DNA of 64,000 nt from a virus: positions 62,001 to 126,000 of IMG/VR virus record IMGVR_UViG_3300048571_000088; one strand, given 5' to 3'. Each line of letters begins with the position of its first letter. Within the stretch, counting starts at the first letter, position 1. Below are positions 39,508 through 46,178 of the stretch, in pieces. Position numbers and translations under genes: made by a program. Under the pieces are notes generated by a model, which ran no database searches, had not been told where the DNA came from, and saw nothing but the letters and a program-made list of their open reading frames with translations.

Positions 39508-39556
39508 CTTTAAATCTATGAATACTAGAGAGATACTAATACCCATAGATTTAAAG
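39508..39556. repeat. intergenic long-stem hairpin
   Basis: CTTTAAATCTATG and CATAGATTTAAAG form a perfect 13-bp stem with a 23-nt loop. A second, smaller stem (GAGGGTA/TACCCTC) follows at about 39556-39575. Confidence 0.5.
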
Positions 39557-39615
39557 GAGGGTAACTTAATACCCTCACATCTGATTTAGAATTCTAAATA
39601 ACCAAGAAAACTACT

Positions 39616-39729
39616 TTAAATACGTACAAGGTTACCAAATTCATCTTGTACGTAAGGGATACATAGAGTCTTAGTCCATGAGCTATTAGCCCAAGAACCA
39701 ACCCAGTATACACCATTGATATATTCCAT
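39616..39729 (-). CDS. possible small protein, 37 aa
   Basis: MEYINGVYWVGSWANSSWTK reads as a compact Trp-rich peptide and the frame is otherwise the only one in this spacer. The RBS is weak (AGAGT). Confidence 0.4.
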   Translation of the reverse strand: MEYINGVYWVGSWANSSWTKTLCIPYVQDEFGNLVRI

Positions 39730-39796
39730 AATAATACTCTACAGTCAACCTAAAGCTAATATTTAGAGAGGCTAGCTTATGAATCCTCTTTGGAGA

Positions 39797-40012
39797 CTAT
39801 TCGCCTGCGTACTCTGCTTCCTCAAGTACGAGGAAGACAATCTGGACGAGGCCTAGAGCCTTATCATGCTGCTCCAGACGATATTCCACATCCTCTGGGA
39901 TCTTCCCGAGGATGGTGTCATCCCCGATGTAGAAGCAATCAGAAGCAGGGATAACAACACCTGCTTCTGCCAGTTGGGTACGGATCGCTGCAGCATTGGT
40001 TTGCGCGTTCAT
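39797..40012 (-). CDS. hypothetical protein, 71 aa
   Basis: An acidic small protein preceded by the leader motif TGGGGTCATGCCCATC and an AGGAG box. Higher G+C than the left part of the window. Unknown function. Confidence 0.65.
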   Translation of the reverse strand: MNAQTNAAAIRTQLAEAGVVIPASDCFYIGDDTILGKIPEDVEYRLEQHDKALGLVQIVFLVLEEAEYAGE

Positions 40013-40174
40013 GTATTTTCTCCTAATAGATGGGCATGACCCCAGGAAGGTTTGAGAGTTTCAACTGCTCTCACAGACTCTATATTATTTAGTGTGCATT
40101 AAGAGTTCGCACAGACTACAAGAGTTAGGTACACTCAATATCACGTACCTTCGTCCTGTAGGACTTTCTGTCTA

Positions 40175-40483
40175 TCAGCAGTTGTACTCAACCCAGGCTT
40201 GGCTGTACGCAGCTTGTCGTGCGTCGTGCCACTCTTTCAAGTTCACCAATTTCCCCGTCAAACCACCCCGGAAGGTGTCAGAGGTGATCTGAACTTCCAG
40301 TGGCGAATCCGCCGGTGTCTTGAATGTCACAAACCCACAGTTGTACATCTCGGACACCGAGTCCAGCAAGTCGCGGTCTGACTTGCTAACAGCTACGGTA
40401 ACGGGGCGGCCATTGAAGGCCAACTTCATTGAAGAAGTTATTTCGACCACGTCCCCAACTCTCTGAGTTGTATTCTTGTACAT
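40175..40483 (-). CDS. phage protein, paralogue of 38398-38733 (102 aa)
   Basis: The ATG at 40481-40483 follows AAGGAGAATACATC. It shares the VQITSDTFRGGLTGKLVNLK block and the VGDVVEITSSMK start with 38398-38733. Between its stop and the next gene lies a 4-bp GTCC/GGAC hairpin. Function unknown. Confidence 0.72.
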   Translation of the reverse strand: MYKNTTQRVGDVVEITSSMKLAFNGRPVTVAVSKSDRDLLDSVSEMYNCGFVTFKTPADSPLEVQITSDTFRGGLTGKLVNLKEWHDARQAAYSQAWVEYNC

Positions 40484-40526
40484 GATGTATTCTCCTTGAT
40501 TGATGGGCAGCACCCCAAGCTTAAAA

Positions 40527-40572
40527 CTTCTTTACATATAAAACCCATAAGAGAGTCTCATATGTAAAGAAG
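40527..40572. repeat. intergenic long-stem hairpin
   Basis: CTTCTTTACATAT and its exact complement (13 bp) flank a 20-nt loop with ACCCATAAGAGAG. The loop motif recurs at about 36143 (CCCCATAAGAGAG) although the stem there is different. Confidence 0.55.
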
Positions 40573-40595
40573 GGGCGCAGGAGCACCCCAACTTT

Positions 40596-40785
40596 TTAAC
40601 ACACCTTCAATTCGTCCCCACAGTCAATACAAGCATAATACTCGTATTGATTTGTCATCCGGGAGAAGACACAGACGTGTCCGCAATGACAACGGAAGAA
40701 GTTACCCTCTTCGTTGATCTCTGCTACGGTCTGCACCTCTCCTTCGAGCTTTGCAGGTATTTTGGTGTACATGACGTTAGCCATA
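40596..40785 (-). CDS. small zinc-ribbon protein, 62 aa
   Basis: Two Cys clusters near the C-terminus (FRCHCGHVC and YYACIDCGDEL) have the spacing of a zinc ribbon. The start is uncertain: ATG 40785 has a distant GGAG, and an alternative in-frame ATG lies upstream. It may bind nucleic acid or protein; unknown partner. Confidence 0.55.
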
Positions 40786-40809
40786 TAGTAAAGTAACTCC
40801 ATTAACAAT

Positions 40810-40834
40810 GTGAGAAATTAAAAAGGTTTCTCAC
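40810..40834 (-). promoter_or_regulatory. leader hairpin, GTGAGAA type
   Basis: GTGAGAAA/TTTCTCAC stem in the 5' leader of the zinc-ribbon gene. It is a variant of the leader hairpins at 42535, 43351 and 45158. Confidence 0.5.
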
Positions 40835-40840
40835 TTACCT

Positions 40841-41092
40841 TTAAACAATCTCAGTGAATGACTTTTCAGTCGTATCATAAGAGAATGTCTTAATACCTTG
40901 ATGACGGAGTGTCTGTAGTGCCTCATCAGCAGTACCAGCACTCATTACCACATTTTTCACCCCGAAGGATGAAATCTCTTCGGCGAACTTAATCGCTGCT
41001 TCAGAAGAATCAAGACGAACTTGATCCATCGAGACCACTTCCACCTCTACAGCAGAAGAAATTTCAACACCAAGAAAAACATAGATCTTCAT
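40841..41092 (-). CDS. hypothetical protein, 83 aa
   Basis: A small alpha/beta protein with a possible Rossmann-like core (VKNVVMSAGTADEALQTL). No family recognised. Confidence 0.68.
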   Translation of the reverse strand: MKIYVFLGVEISSAVEVEVVSMDQVRLDSSEAAIKFAEEISSFGVKNVVMSAGTADEALQTLRHQGIKTFSYDTTEKSFTEIV

Positions 41093-41103
41093 AATGACCC
41101 CCC

Positions 41104-41460
41104 TTAGTACTGATAAGCAGTGAGTCGGAGCAGATCTTCAACCACTTCAGAATCAATTACATCTGAAGGGAGAAAACATACATCCCACCCTTGTACACCT
41201 ACAATCTCCCCGTACTTAATATGTAACAGGGAAACATAGGCTCCGTAATTACGAGCAAACTCTTTCTTCTCAGCTACAGAGAGGTCAGAGTAGTACTCAA
41301 AGGTCATAGCATGAAGCCATTGACCTTCTGCTACAGAATTACCTACTGTAGCATCTGGAGTCTTAGAGAAACGAACAACGTAAACATCGTTCAATTTCTC
41401 ACCAACACCCCAAGGATGTCCTATTGCGGAGTCCATCCAGTCATGGTCATGAGCGTACAT
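41104..41460 (-). CDS. hypothetical protein, 118 aa
   Basis: Trp/Tyr-rich soluble protein with beta-like strands (DVYVVRFSKTP, GEIVGVQGWDVCFLP). No family recognised. A very strong hairpin (41481-41525) lies upstream. Confidence 0.68.
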   Translation of the reverse strand: MYAHDHDWMDSAIGHPWGVGEKLNDVYVVRFSKTPDATVGNSVAEGQWLHAMTFEYYSDLSVAEKKEFARNYGAYVSLLHIKYGEIVGVQGWDVCFLPSDVIDSEVVEDLLRLTAYQY

Positions 41461-41480
41461 AACAGTACTCCGACAAAAAG

Positions 41481-41525
41481 AATCAAACTTATAAGTACTA
41501 ACCAGGAATACTTATAAGTTTGATT
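41481..41525. repeat. intergenic long-stem hairpin, 17 bp
   Basis: AATCAAACTTATAAGTA and its exact complement flank an 11-nt loop (CTAACCAGGAA). This is the longest perfect stem in the spacer family. A GAGGG..CCCTC element follows. Confidence 0.58.
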
Positions 41526-41556
41526 GAGGGTTTCTTATAACCCTCAAAATACCAGC

Positions 41557-41808
41557 TTAGCTATGATTAGGGTGTATAGCGGTTGATCCGTCAGTGGCAG
41601 TCACTTGTACGTACCACGAGCGAGGACAATCCTCTGCATCTGCCATCACTTCGTAAGGCACGGCAATCGCCTCGCATGTGTCGACGAACATGGATTGATG
41701 AATGACGGCGGCATCCTTGTAGTCGCCGTCGAATCCCATGAAGTACTCATCATGGTACTTCTGCGCCTCTACTTCTATTTTCGAGACCAACTGCTCTGCC
41801 ATGTTCAT
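41557..41808 (-). CDS. hypothetical protein, 83 aa
   Basis: An acidic protein with an N-terminal helix and a WYVQVTATDGST strand pair. The start follows GGAGATGTAGT. Unknown. Confidence 0.66.
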   Translation of the reverse strand: MNMAEQLVSKIEVEAQKYHDEYFMGFDGDYKDAAVIHQSMFVDTCEAIAVPYEVMADAEDCPRSWYVQVTATDGSTAIHPNHS

Positions 41809-41851
41809 ACTACATCTCCAAGACCAAAGAAAGGTGGTCAGCCTGTAATAC

Positions 41852-41895
41852 TTCTTTATAGTTTATATCCATAGAAGAATACAATCTATAAAGAA
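41852..41895. repeat. intergenic long-stem hairpin
   Basis: TTCTTTATAG/CTATAAAGAA (10 bp) with a 24-nt loop containing ATCCATAGAAGAA. A second stem (GGTGAGAGAA/TTCTCTCACC) follows at about 41902-41941. Confidence 0.5.
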
Positions 41896-41953
41896 ACATG
41901 AGGTGAGAGAAACTGATCAAAAAGTAACCAGTTCTCTCACCTCCTCCTTAGAT

Positions 41954-42058
41954 TCATCCTACCAACATCCAGTAGAACAAACCTAAAAATAATAAGAAAA
42001 TAATAAGAACAGATAACCATCCATTATTACTTTCTATCTTATCCTGATAATTCTTCAT
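41954..42058 (-). CDS. tiny membrane protein, 34 aa
   Basis: A charged N-terminus (MKNYQDKIESNNGW) and one hydrophobic span (LIIFLLFLGLFYWMLV). AGGTG lies upstream. Unknown function. Confidence 0.45.
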   Translation of the reverse strand: MKNYQDKIESNNGWLSVLIIFLLFLGLFYWMLVG

Positions 42059-42127
42059 AAGAACACCTAAGATTAAGAAAGAGACTAATACATTTAATTA
42101 TACAGGCTGTATTCCCACCTGTAACCC

Positions 42128-42523
42128 TTACTTTACTGACATCAAGTACTCAATAACGTCAGCGAGGAGTTGTGGGTGCTCCTCAAGTTTGATCATACGG
42201 TGTCCGTACTCAACGAAGTCTTCCAACTTCAAAGATACGAGTGCAGCAGCACGCTCAACAATACCTTCATAGGAATTGCTGTCCACGACGTCTCCGTGGA
42301 AGTAGACTGCCATCGCAACGATAGCAAATTCTACTTCCATCTCTGCATGTACAGCAGAACTGCACCCATGTACCAGACGGTCAGACTGCACGTACACATT
42401 AAGCATACGTGCAGAAGTCCCAAATCCGTATACGAATTTATCATATACGGCAATTGGGGTATCCCCTACTACAGGGGCGTACGGGTCGTTGGTGACCCCA
42501 GCCATGTATCCCATATTGGACAC
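42128..42523 (-). CDS. hypothetical protein, 131 aa
   Basis: A Val/Ala-rich soluble protein with a central helix (EFAIVAMAVYFHG). The start follows AAGGAGTGTCC, downstream of a GTGTGAGA-type leader hairpin. No family recognised. Confidence 0.68.
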   Translation of the reverse strand: MSNMGYMAGVTNDPYAPVVGDTPIAVYDKFVYGFGTSARMLNVYVQSDRLVHGCSSAVHAEMEVEFAIVAMAVYFHGDVVDSNSYEGIVERAAALVSLKLEDFVEYGHRMIKLEEHPQLLADVIEYLMSVK

Positions 42524-42534
42524 TCCTTAACTCT

Positions 42535-42559
42535 GTGTGAGATTCAAAGGTTCTCACAC
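42535..42559 (-). promoter_or_regulatory. leader hairpin, GTGTGAGA type
   Basis: GTGTGAGA/TCTCACAC stem with a 9-nt loop immediately before the RBS of 42128-42523. Nearly identical hairpins precede 42651-43331 and 44585-45136. Confidence 0.55.
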
Positions 42560-42650
42560 TCTACCTTATTACATACTCTATATGTACTAAACACTAATAC
42601 ACATAAGTATATAAGATCAGTTTATACACTTGATCAGGTGTTGATCTGTT

Positions 42651-43331
42651 TCAGGAATGATCCCAAAACAGATCTGCGAACCACTCGGCAGTTGCTTGGA
42701 AGCTGCCATCTTCCTTACATCCGGCAATGTCTGCGCGGATGGCAGCTTCGGCTGCTTTGTTCCGGCCGACAACTCGCTGCCCTTTACGAGCAGCCATGTA
42801 GCTAGTGACAGCCGCAGGGACTGTCCATCCAGCTTTCTTATCTTCCCACTCGCACAGGAAGAGCTTGTAGCCTTCTTCGCGAGCAGCAGTTTCCACCCCC
42901 TCTGCTACTACAGGGGATGATGAAGGGATCACCACTTCTTGGTGATCTTTTCCTGCTGCCATTGCTTCGAATTTCTCGACAATGGCAAAGAATGCCTTCC
43001 GAGACACAGCAATTTCAGTCGTGTCATACTTGGACTCGCTAGTGCAAGCCCATAAGGTGAATCCGACTTTCCAGCCTGTGTCGGATTGATCACAAGGGAC
43101 ACTGATTTGCATCCCCTGTGCGAAGGTGAATGGTGCATTGTGATCAACAATGCGCACCTTGTTGCCCAGCATCTCTGCTGGCGTCAAGGCCATTACAGCC
43201 TCATTTGTTGCCAACACGGCAACAAGTTTGGCAGCTTTTTTGGCCGCCAGTTCGTCTTCGGTCGGCGGAGCAACATAGCTCTCATCCGCCACCCGACAAC
43301 CATAACGGTCATCGTACTGAAAATATGCCAT
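42651..43331 (-). CDS. hypothetical protein, 226 aa
   Basis: An Ala-rich soluble protein: an N-terminal helical part (ELAAKKAAKLVAVLATNEAV), a beta-rich middle (GWKVGFTLWACTS) and a helical C-terminus. Not recognised. Higher G+C than the 20-40 kb part. Expressed from a leader with GGAGAATACATT before the ATG. Confidence 0.72.
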   Translation of the reverse strand: MAYFQYDDRYGCRVADESYVAPPTEDELAAKKAAKLVAVLATNEAVMALTPAEMLGNKVRIVDHNAPFTFAQGMQISVPCDQSDTGWKVGFTLWACTSESKYDTTEIAVSRKAFFAIVEKFEAMAAGKDHQEVVIPSSSPVVAEGVETAAREEGYKLFLCEWEDKKAGWTVPAAVTSYMAARKGQRVVGRNKAAEAAIRADIAGCKEDGSFQATAEWFADLFWDHS

Positions 43332-43350
43332 AATGTATTCTCCAAAACTT

Positions 43351-43377
43351 GTGTGAGATTAATGAGGGTTCTCACAC
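43351..43377 (-). promoter_or_regulatory. leader hairpin, GTGTGAGA type
   Basis: GTGTGAGA/TCTCACAC with an 11-nt loop, 20 nt before the start of 42651-43331. Same stem as 42535-42559. Confidence 0.55.
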
Positions 43378-43482
43378 TTAACCCTAAACAAATATATAAA
43401 TACCAGTAAGTACCTGATACTCATATATTTATTAACTCTAATTAGAAGGATAGAGTTAATCCTTTGTTCAAGTGTACCGAGC

Positions 43483-43857
43483 TTATACAGCCCAGTACAT
43501 ACCAACGTGTTTAAAGACCGAAGTCTTACGCACACCTCCATTACCATCAGGCACGTCAACTGACACTCGGTCAGTGCAAGCGTACCCAACCCGATATCCA
43601 GCAGCTTGCAAAACTTCTTGCAGAACTGGCATGAAACTTGGCATGCCTCCGATCATAACGTGCCCACAGTCAATCCGCGCATCTTTCACAAGCCCAAGAA
43701 CCCGCTTAGCACGGGAGACAAGCTCCTCGTGGTCATAAATCGCAGGGAAGGTGATTGCCGCAACAAGCGCAGCTTTCAAATCACCTTGAAGATCGATGAC
43801 ACCAGACGCCAGTTGATCTTCAGTCGCGGCGTGTTGAGTCAGATTCAAAATGTTCAT
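43483..43857 (-). CDS. LNLTQHAAT-type phage hypothetical protein, 124 aa
   Basis: MNILNLTQHAATEDQLASGV, DLQGDLKAALVAAITF, VMIGGMPSFMPVLQEVL, YACTDRVSV and KTSVFKHVGMY match a widespread prophage/phage family in order. Function unknown. The RBS context (GGAGAATACATT) and leader motif GGGGTGATGCCC are shared with 40175 and 39797. Confidence 0.75.
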   Translation of the reverse strand: MNILNLTQHAATEDQLASGVIDLQGDLKAALVAAITFPAIYDHEELVSRAKRVLGLVKDARIDCGHVMIGGMPSFMPVLQEVLQAAGYRVGYACTDRVSVDVPDGNGGVRKTSVFKHVGMYWAV

Positions 43858-43985
43858 AATGTATTCTCCATAATGACGGGCATCACCCCGAGTACTTTTA
43901 GATGAGGGAGTAATAAAACCCTCTAGGAATTATTCCACATATAGGTACTAGATTTCTCCAATACCTATAAATTGAATAATTAAGC

Positions 43986-44501
43986 TCATTGAGTAATAAA
44001 GGAGAGCTTTACACCTTCAGATGACGTCTCGCTTAAAGAAGATAAAGCATCAAAGCAAGCCTTAGCTTTACTCTTATACTTTAAAGCTTCTTTCTCAGGA
44101 TCAAGTCCAAGTATGGTACGAGTAAACTCAGCACCATACTCAGTAATCCGAGAATTATCAAGAGCATCATATGCTTTAACCAACAAAGCAATACGATTAC
44201 CACTTGATAACAAGCGATTCAATGCAGTCTCAGAAGTTTCACCTTCCATCTTAGTAACAAGACGTAAAGCTTCCTTCCCTTCATCTGTACTCAAGAACTT
44301 ATAACAGTCCTCAAATACATATGAAGTATCCTCGACTACATCATGAAGAACAGCTACAACTAGTGAATCACCAGTGTAACCATCCTTCCTCATCAGACCA
44401 TACACCCTAAGAGGATGATTGATGTATGGTTCTTCATCTCCTCTTCTCATCTGACCTTCATGTGCCAGACGAGAAAAAGAGATAACTTCTTGTATTCCCA
44501 T
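43986..44501 (-). CDS. SpoT-like HD-domain hydrolase
   Basis: 171 residues with the HD signature of RelA/SpoT (p)ppGpp hydrolases: AHEGQMRR (H14), YINHPLRV (H29), AVLHDVVEDT (H53-D54, E57-D58) and a later YDALDN Asp. Mn2+-dependent removal of pyrophosphate from (p)ppGpp is the usual reaction. It lies directly downstream of a RelA/SpoT synthetase-like gene (44585), which makes a functional pair likely. Start ATG 44501. Confidence 0.75.
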   Translation of the reverse strand: MGIQEVISFSRLAHEGQMRRGDEEPYINHPLRVYGLMRKDGYTGDSLVVAVLHDVVEDTSYVFEDCYKFLSTDEGKEALRLVTKMEGETSETALNRLLSSGNRIALLVKAYDALDNSRITEYGAEFTRTILGLDPEKEALKYKSKAKACFDALSSLSETSSEGVKLSFITQ

Positions 44502-44584
44502 AGTACCTCCAAGGGATAAACAAGAAACTCGAACATTTAATTACCCAGAGGCTGTTCAACCACCTCTGTCAGATTCAGACACTA

Positions 44585-45136
44585 CTAACTACGTTTCCAC
44601 GCATCAGTGTAAATCTGAATCTGACGACGAACAAGGCGTTCCATTGCCTTAAATTCGTCGGAGTCAAGCTCATCAGCATACAAATGAGCTTGAGCCACGA
44701 GGGAACGCTGTCCCTCGTACAACCGATGTCCATAATCCTTGGCCTGGATCATGGCAACGGTATTGATTTGCAGCTCGCAGATCATACCGTCAATCGTGAC
44801 ATATACCAAAATGTCACGGTACATCGGAGCAGGGACATTCACCCCTGCTCGGAGCCAGTTTCTCTTAACCGTAACTGGTAAAACGGTGGTGATTGCAGCC
44901 AGCACTTCCTGTGCTTCTGCCGCTGTGGTTACCACTAGGGTTCCACGAACAGCATCTTTCAGGCGACTGCAATCACCTTTGTAGTCCGCCAGAACCTTTT
45001 CCATGGCTCTGGCGTAGCTTTTGATCGGTGCCAACATAACATCAGCACCAATCTGCCCGGCAACCTTGGTGACCACGGAGTCAAACTCCGCTTTAACCTT
45101 AGCTGCCGAAGCTAGCAAATCAATCAGTTCTTGCAT
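44585..45136 (-). CDS. RelA/SpoT-type (p)ppGpp synthetase-like protein
   Basis: 183 residues. IKSYARAMEK (K39, R43, K47), DCSRLKDAVRGTLVV with D61 and R64, YRDILVYV and MICELQINTVAM with catalytic-type E121 and Q123, then KDYGHRLYE follow the RelA/SpoT nucleotidyltransferase order. These enzymes move pyrophosphate from ATP to GDP/GTP, and toxic relatives (ToxSAS) target ATP or tRNA. With the adjacent HD gene it looks like a split alarmone enzyme. The start follows AGGAGG, after a GTGTGAGA leader hairpin. Confidence 0.72.
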   Translation of the reverse strand: MQELIDLLASAAKVKAEFDSVVTKVAGQIGADVMLAPIKSYARAMEKVLADYKGDCSRLKDAVRGTLVVTTAAEAQEVLAAITTVLPVTVKRNWLRAGVNVPAPMYRDILVYVTIDGMICELQINTVAMIQAKDYGHRLYEGQRSLVAQAHLYADELDSDEFKAMERLVRRQIQIYTDAWKRS

Positions 45137-45157
45137 AGAACCTCCTGATCAATTGTA

Positions 45158-45183
45158 TGTGAGATTTACAAAAGGTTCTCACA
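45158..45183 (-). promoter_or_regulatory. leader hairpin, GTGTGAGA type
   Basis: TGTGAGA/TCTCACA with a 12-nt loop in the leader of the alarmone synthetase-like gene. Same family as 42535 and 43351. Confidence 0.52.
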
Positions 45184-45193
45184 CATAACCTAA

Positions 45194-45242
45194 TTTCTTA
45201 CTTTTATAATCACCCAAAAAGGATAAGTATAAAAGTAAGAAA
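45194..45242. repeat. intergenic long-stem hairpin, 15 bp
   Basis: TTTCTTACTTTTATA and its complement flank a 19-nt loop (ATCACCCAAAAAGGATAAG). It overlaps the 3' part of the micro-gene at 45210-45296. Confidence 0.55.
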
Positions 45243-45296
45243 AGACAGTTTACTGACATGTCTAGGTCGTATGGCTCTGCGTTTACGACGTTTCAT
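45210..45296 (-). CDS. Arg/Lys-rich small protein, 28 aa
   Basis: ATG with AGGAGTTTCTC upstream; MKRRKRRAIRPRHVSK then a hydrophobic tail (FLTFILILFG). A shortened relative lies at 38072-38107. The highly basic head plus hydrophobic tail could associate with membranes or nucleic acids; unknown. Confidence 0.42.
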   Translation of the reverse strand: MKRRKRRAIRPRHVSKLSFLTFILILFG

Positions 45297-45397
45297 GAGA
45301 AACTCCTGCAGAGGGATAGAGTGTTTAATAAGGTACACTCTAATGAGACCTAATTACTTTAATATTTAATGAGGTAAAGTAAGAAAACCTCAAGAAA

Positions 45398-45478
45398 TCA
45401 ATTCTGCTCTGCATCTAGCGCGGTGAGCACCAGAACATGAAGCAGAATTGAAATCAAAACATAAGCGAGAACGCCCAT
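45398..45478 (-). CDS. tiny membrane protein, 26 aa
   Basis: MGVLAYVLISILLHVLVLTA is a single hydrophobic span. A GGAGTTTTTAAT box precedes it. Function unknown. Confidence 0.42.
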   Translation of the reverse strand: MGVLAYVLISILLHVLVLTALDAEQN

Positions 45479-45549
45479 ATTAAAAACTCCAAAACAACAA
45501 TAAGGTTCTCTACTTAAAAAGGTGAGAGAACACAACCTACGTCTCAAGC

Positions 45550-45753
45550 TTAACGACCAAGAATCTCGTTAAGCTTGAGACGGCAACGATTTGCCTTACG
45601 ATGAAGACGGTCACGATCTTCATCGTCTTCCTGGGAGTTGCAATCCCAAGAGTCTTCCCATCCGTGGGAAGAGGTAGTTTCGAGATCCTCGCGAACCTCG
45701 TGGATCTGTCTTACCAACAGATCCGAATACTCTAGGCGAGTCACGGAAGACAC
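45550..45753 (-). CDS. small acidic protein, 67 aa
   Basis: A strongly acidic middle (DSWDCNSQEDDEDRDRLH) and a basic C-terminal helix (RKANRCRLKLNEILGR). No family recognised. Confidence 0.6.
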   Translation of the reverse strand: MSSVTRLEYSDLLVRQIHEVREDLETTSSHGWEDSWDCNSQEDDEDRDRLHRKANRCRLKLNEILGR

Positions 45754-46178
45754 TCCATAAGAAGGTAAGCGGAGATTATGGCTTCCGCTTGTAGCCGTCA
45801 GAGAGCATTTGACTCCAGTAGGTAAAAGAACCTACAAAGAGAAAATGCCTCCAAGAGGATAAACCTCAAAAGAACCATAAGGCTCTTTCGGAGTCAACCC
45901 TCAAGAAGGGCATGATGGTCGCGCCAAACCCAGACCACCCCAAGTGAGGAATCGGAGGCGCGACCGCGAGCGCACGAGCACAATATGACACTAAGCCATA
46001 AGACGGTCGAGGCACGGAGTCACCAGTCCACATTTGTCTGGTGTATAGCGAGTAGCGAGCGGAGTAAGTGTTTTCTTTAACTACAACCCAACTCAGTACT
46101 TGTTCTTTTGGCTGCCATCTTCAGTACTAGGGAACCACCACTAGTAGACTGCCCCTCCCAGGGCAGTTTCGGCTTGTA
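45754..46178. other. 425-nt spacer with structured sequence, no gene seen
   Basis: Higher G+C than average. Contains an element at 46043-46070 (TAGCGAGTAGCGA ... GCGGAGTAAG) resembling the core of the 22.3-22.9 kb structured elements, and a terminator-like hairpin at 46148-46167. No open frame with a good RBS was found. Confidence 0.5.
46148..46167 (-). terminator. GC-rich hairpin downstream of the 1144-aa gene
   Basis: ACTGCCC/GGGCAGT with a 6-nt loop, 11 nt beyond the stop codon at 46179. The stem is stable; the following U-tract is short. Confidence 0.5.

Noticed and set aside
40145-40175. CTGATAG...GTCC-TACA-GGAC-GAA on the minus strand, resembling a hammerhead
   Set aside because: The CTGATAG is the end of the gene at 40175 (including its stop), it has an extra base in the core, and stem II is not adjacent. 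No stem III pairing was found. Treated as a simple post-stop hairpin.
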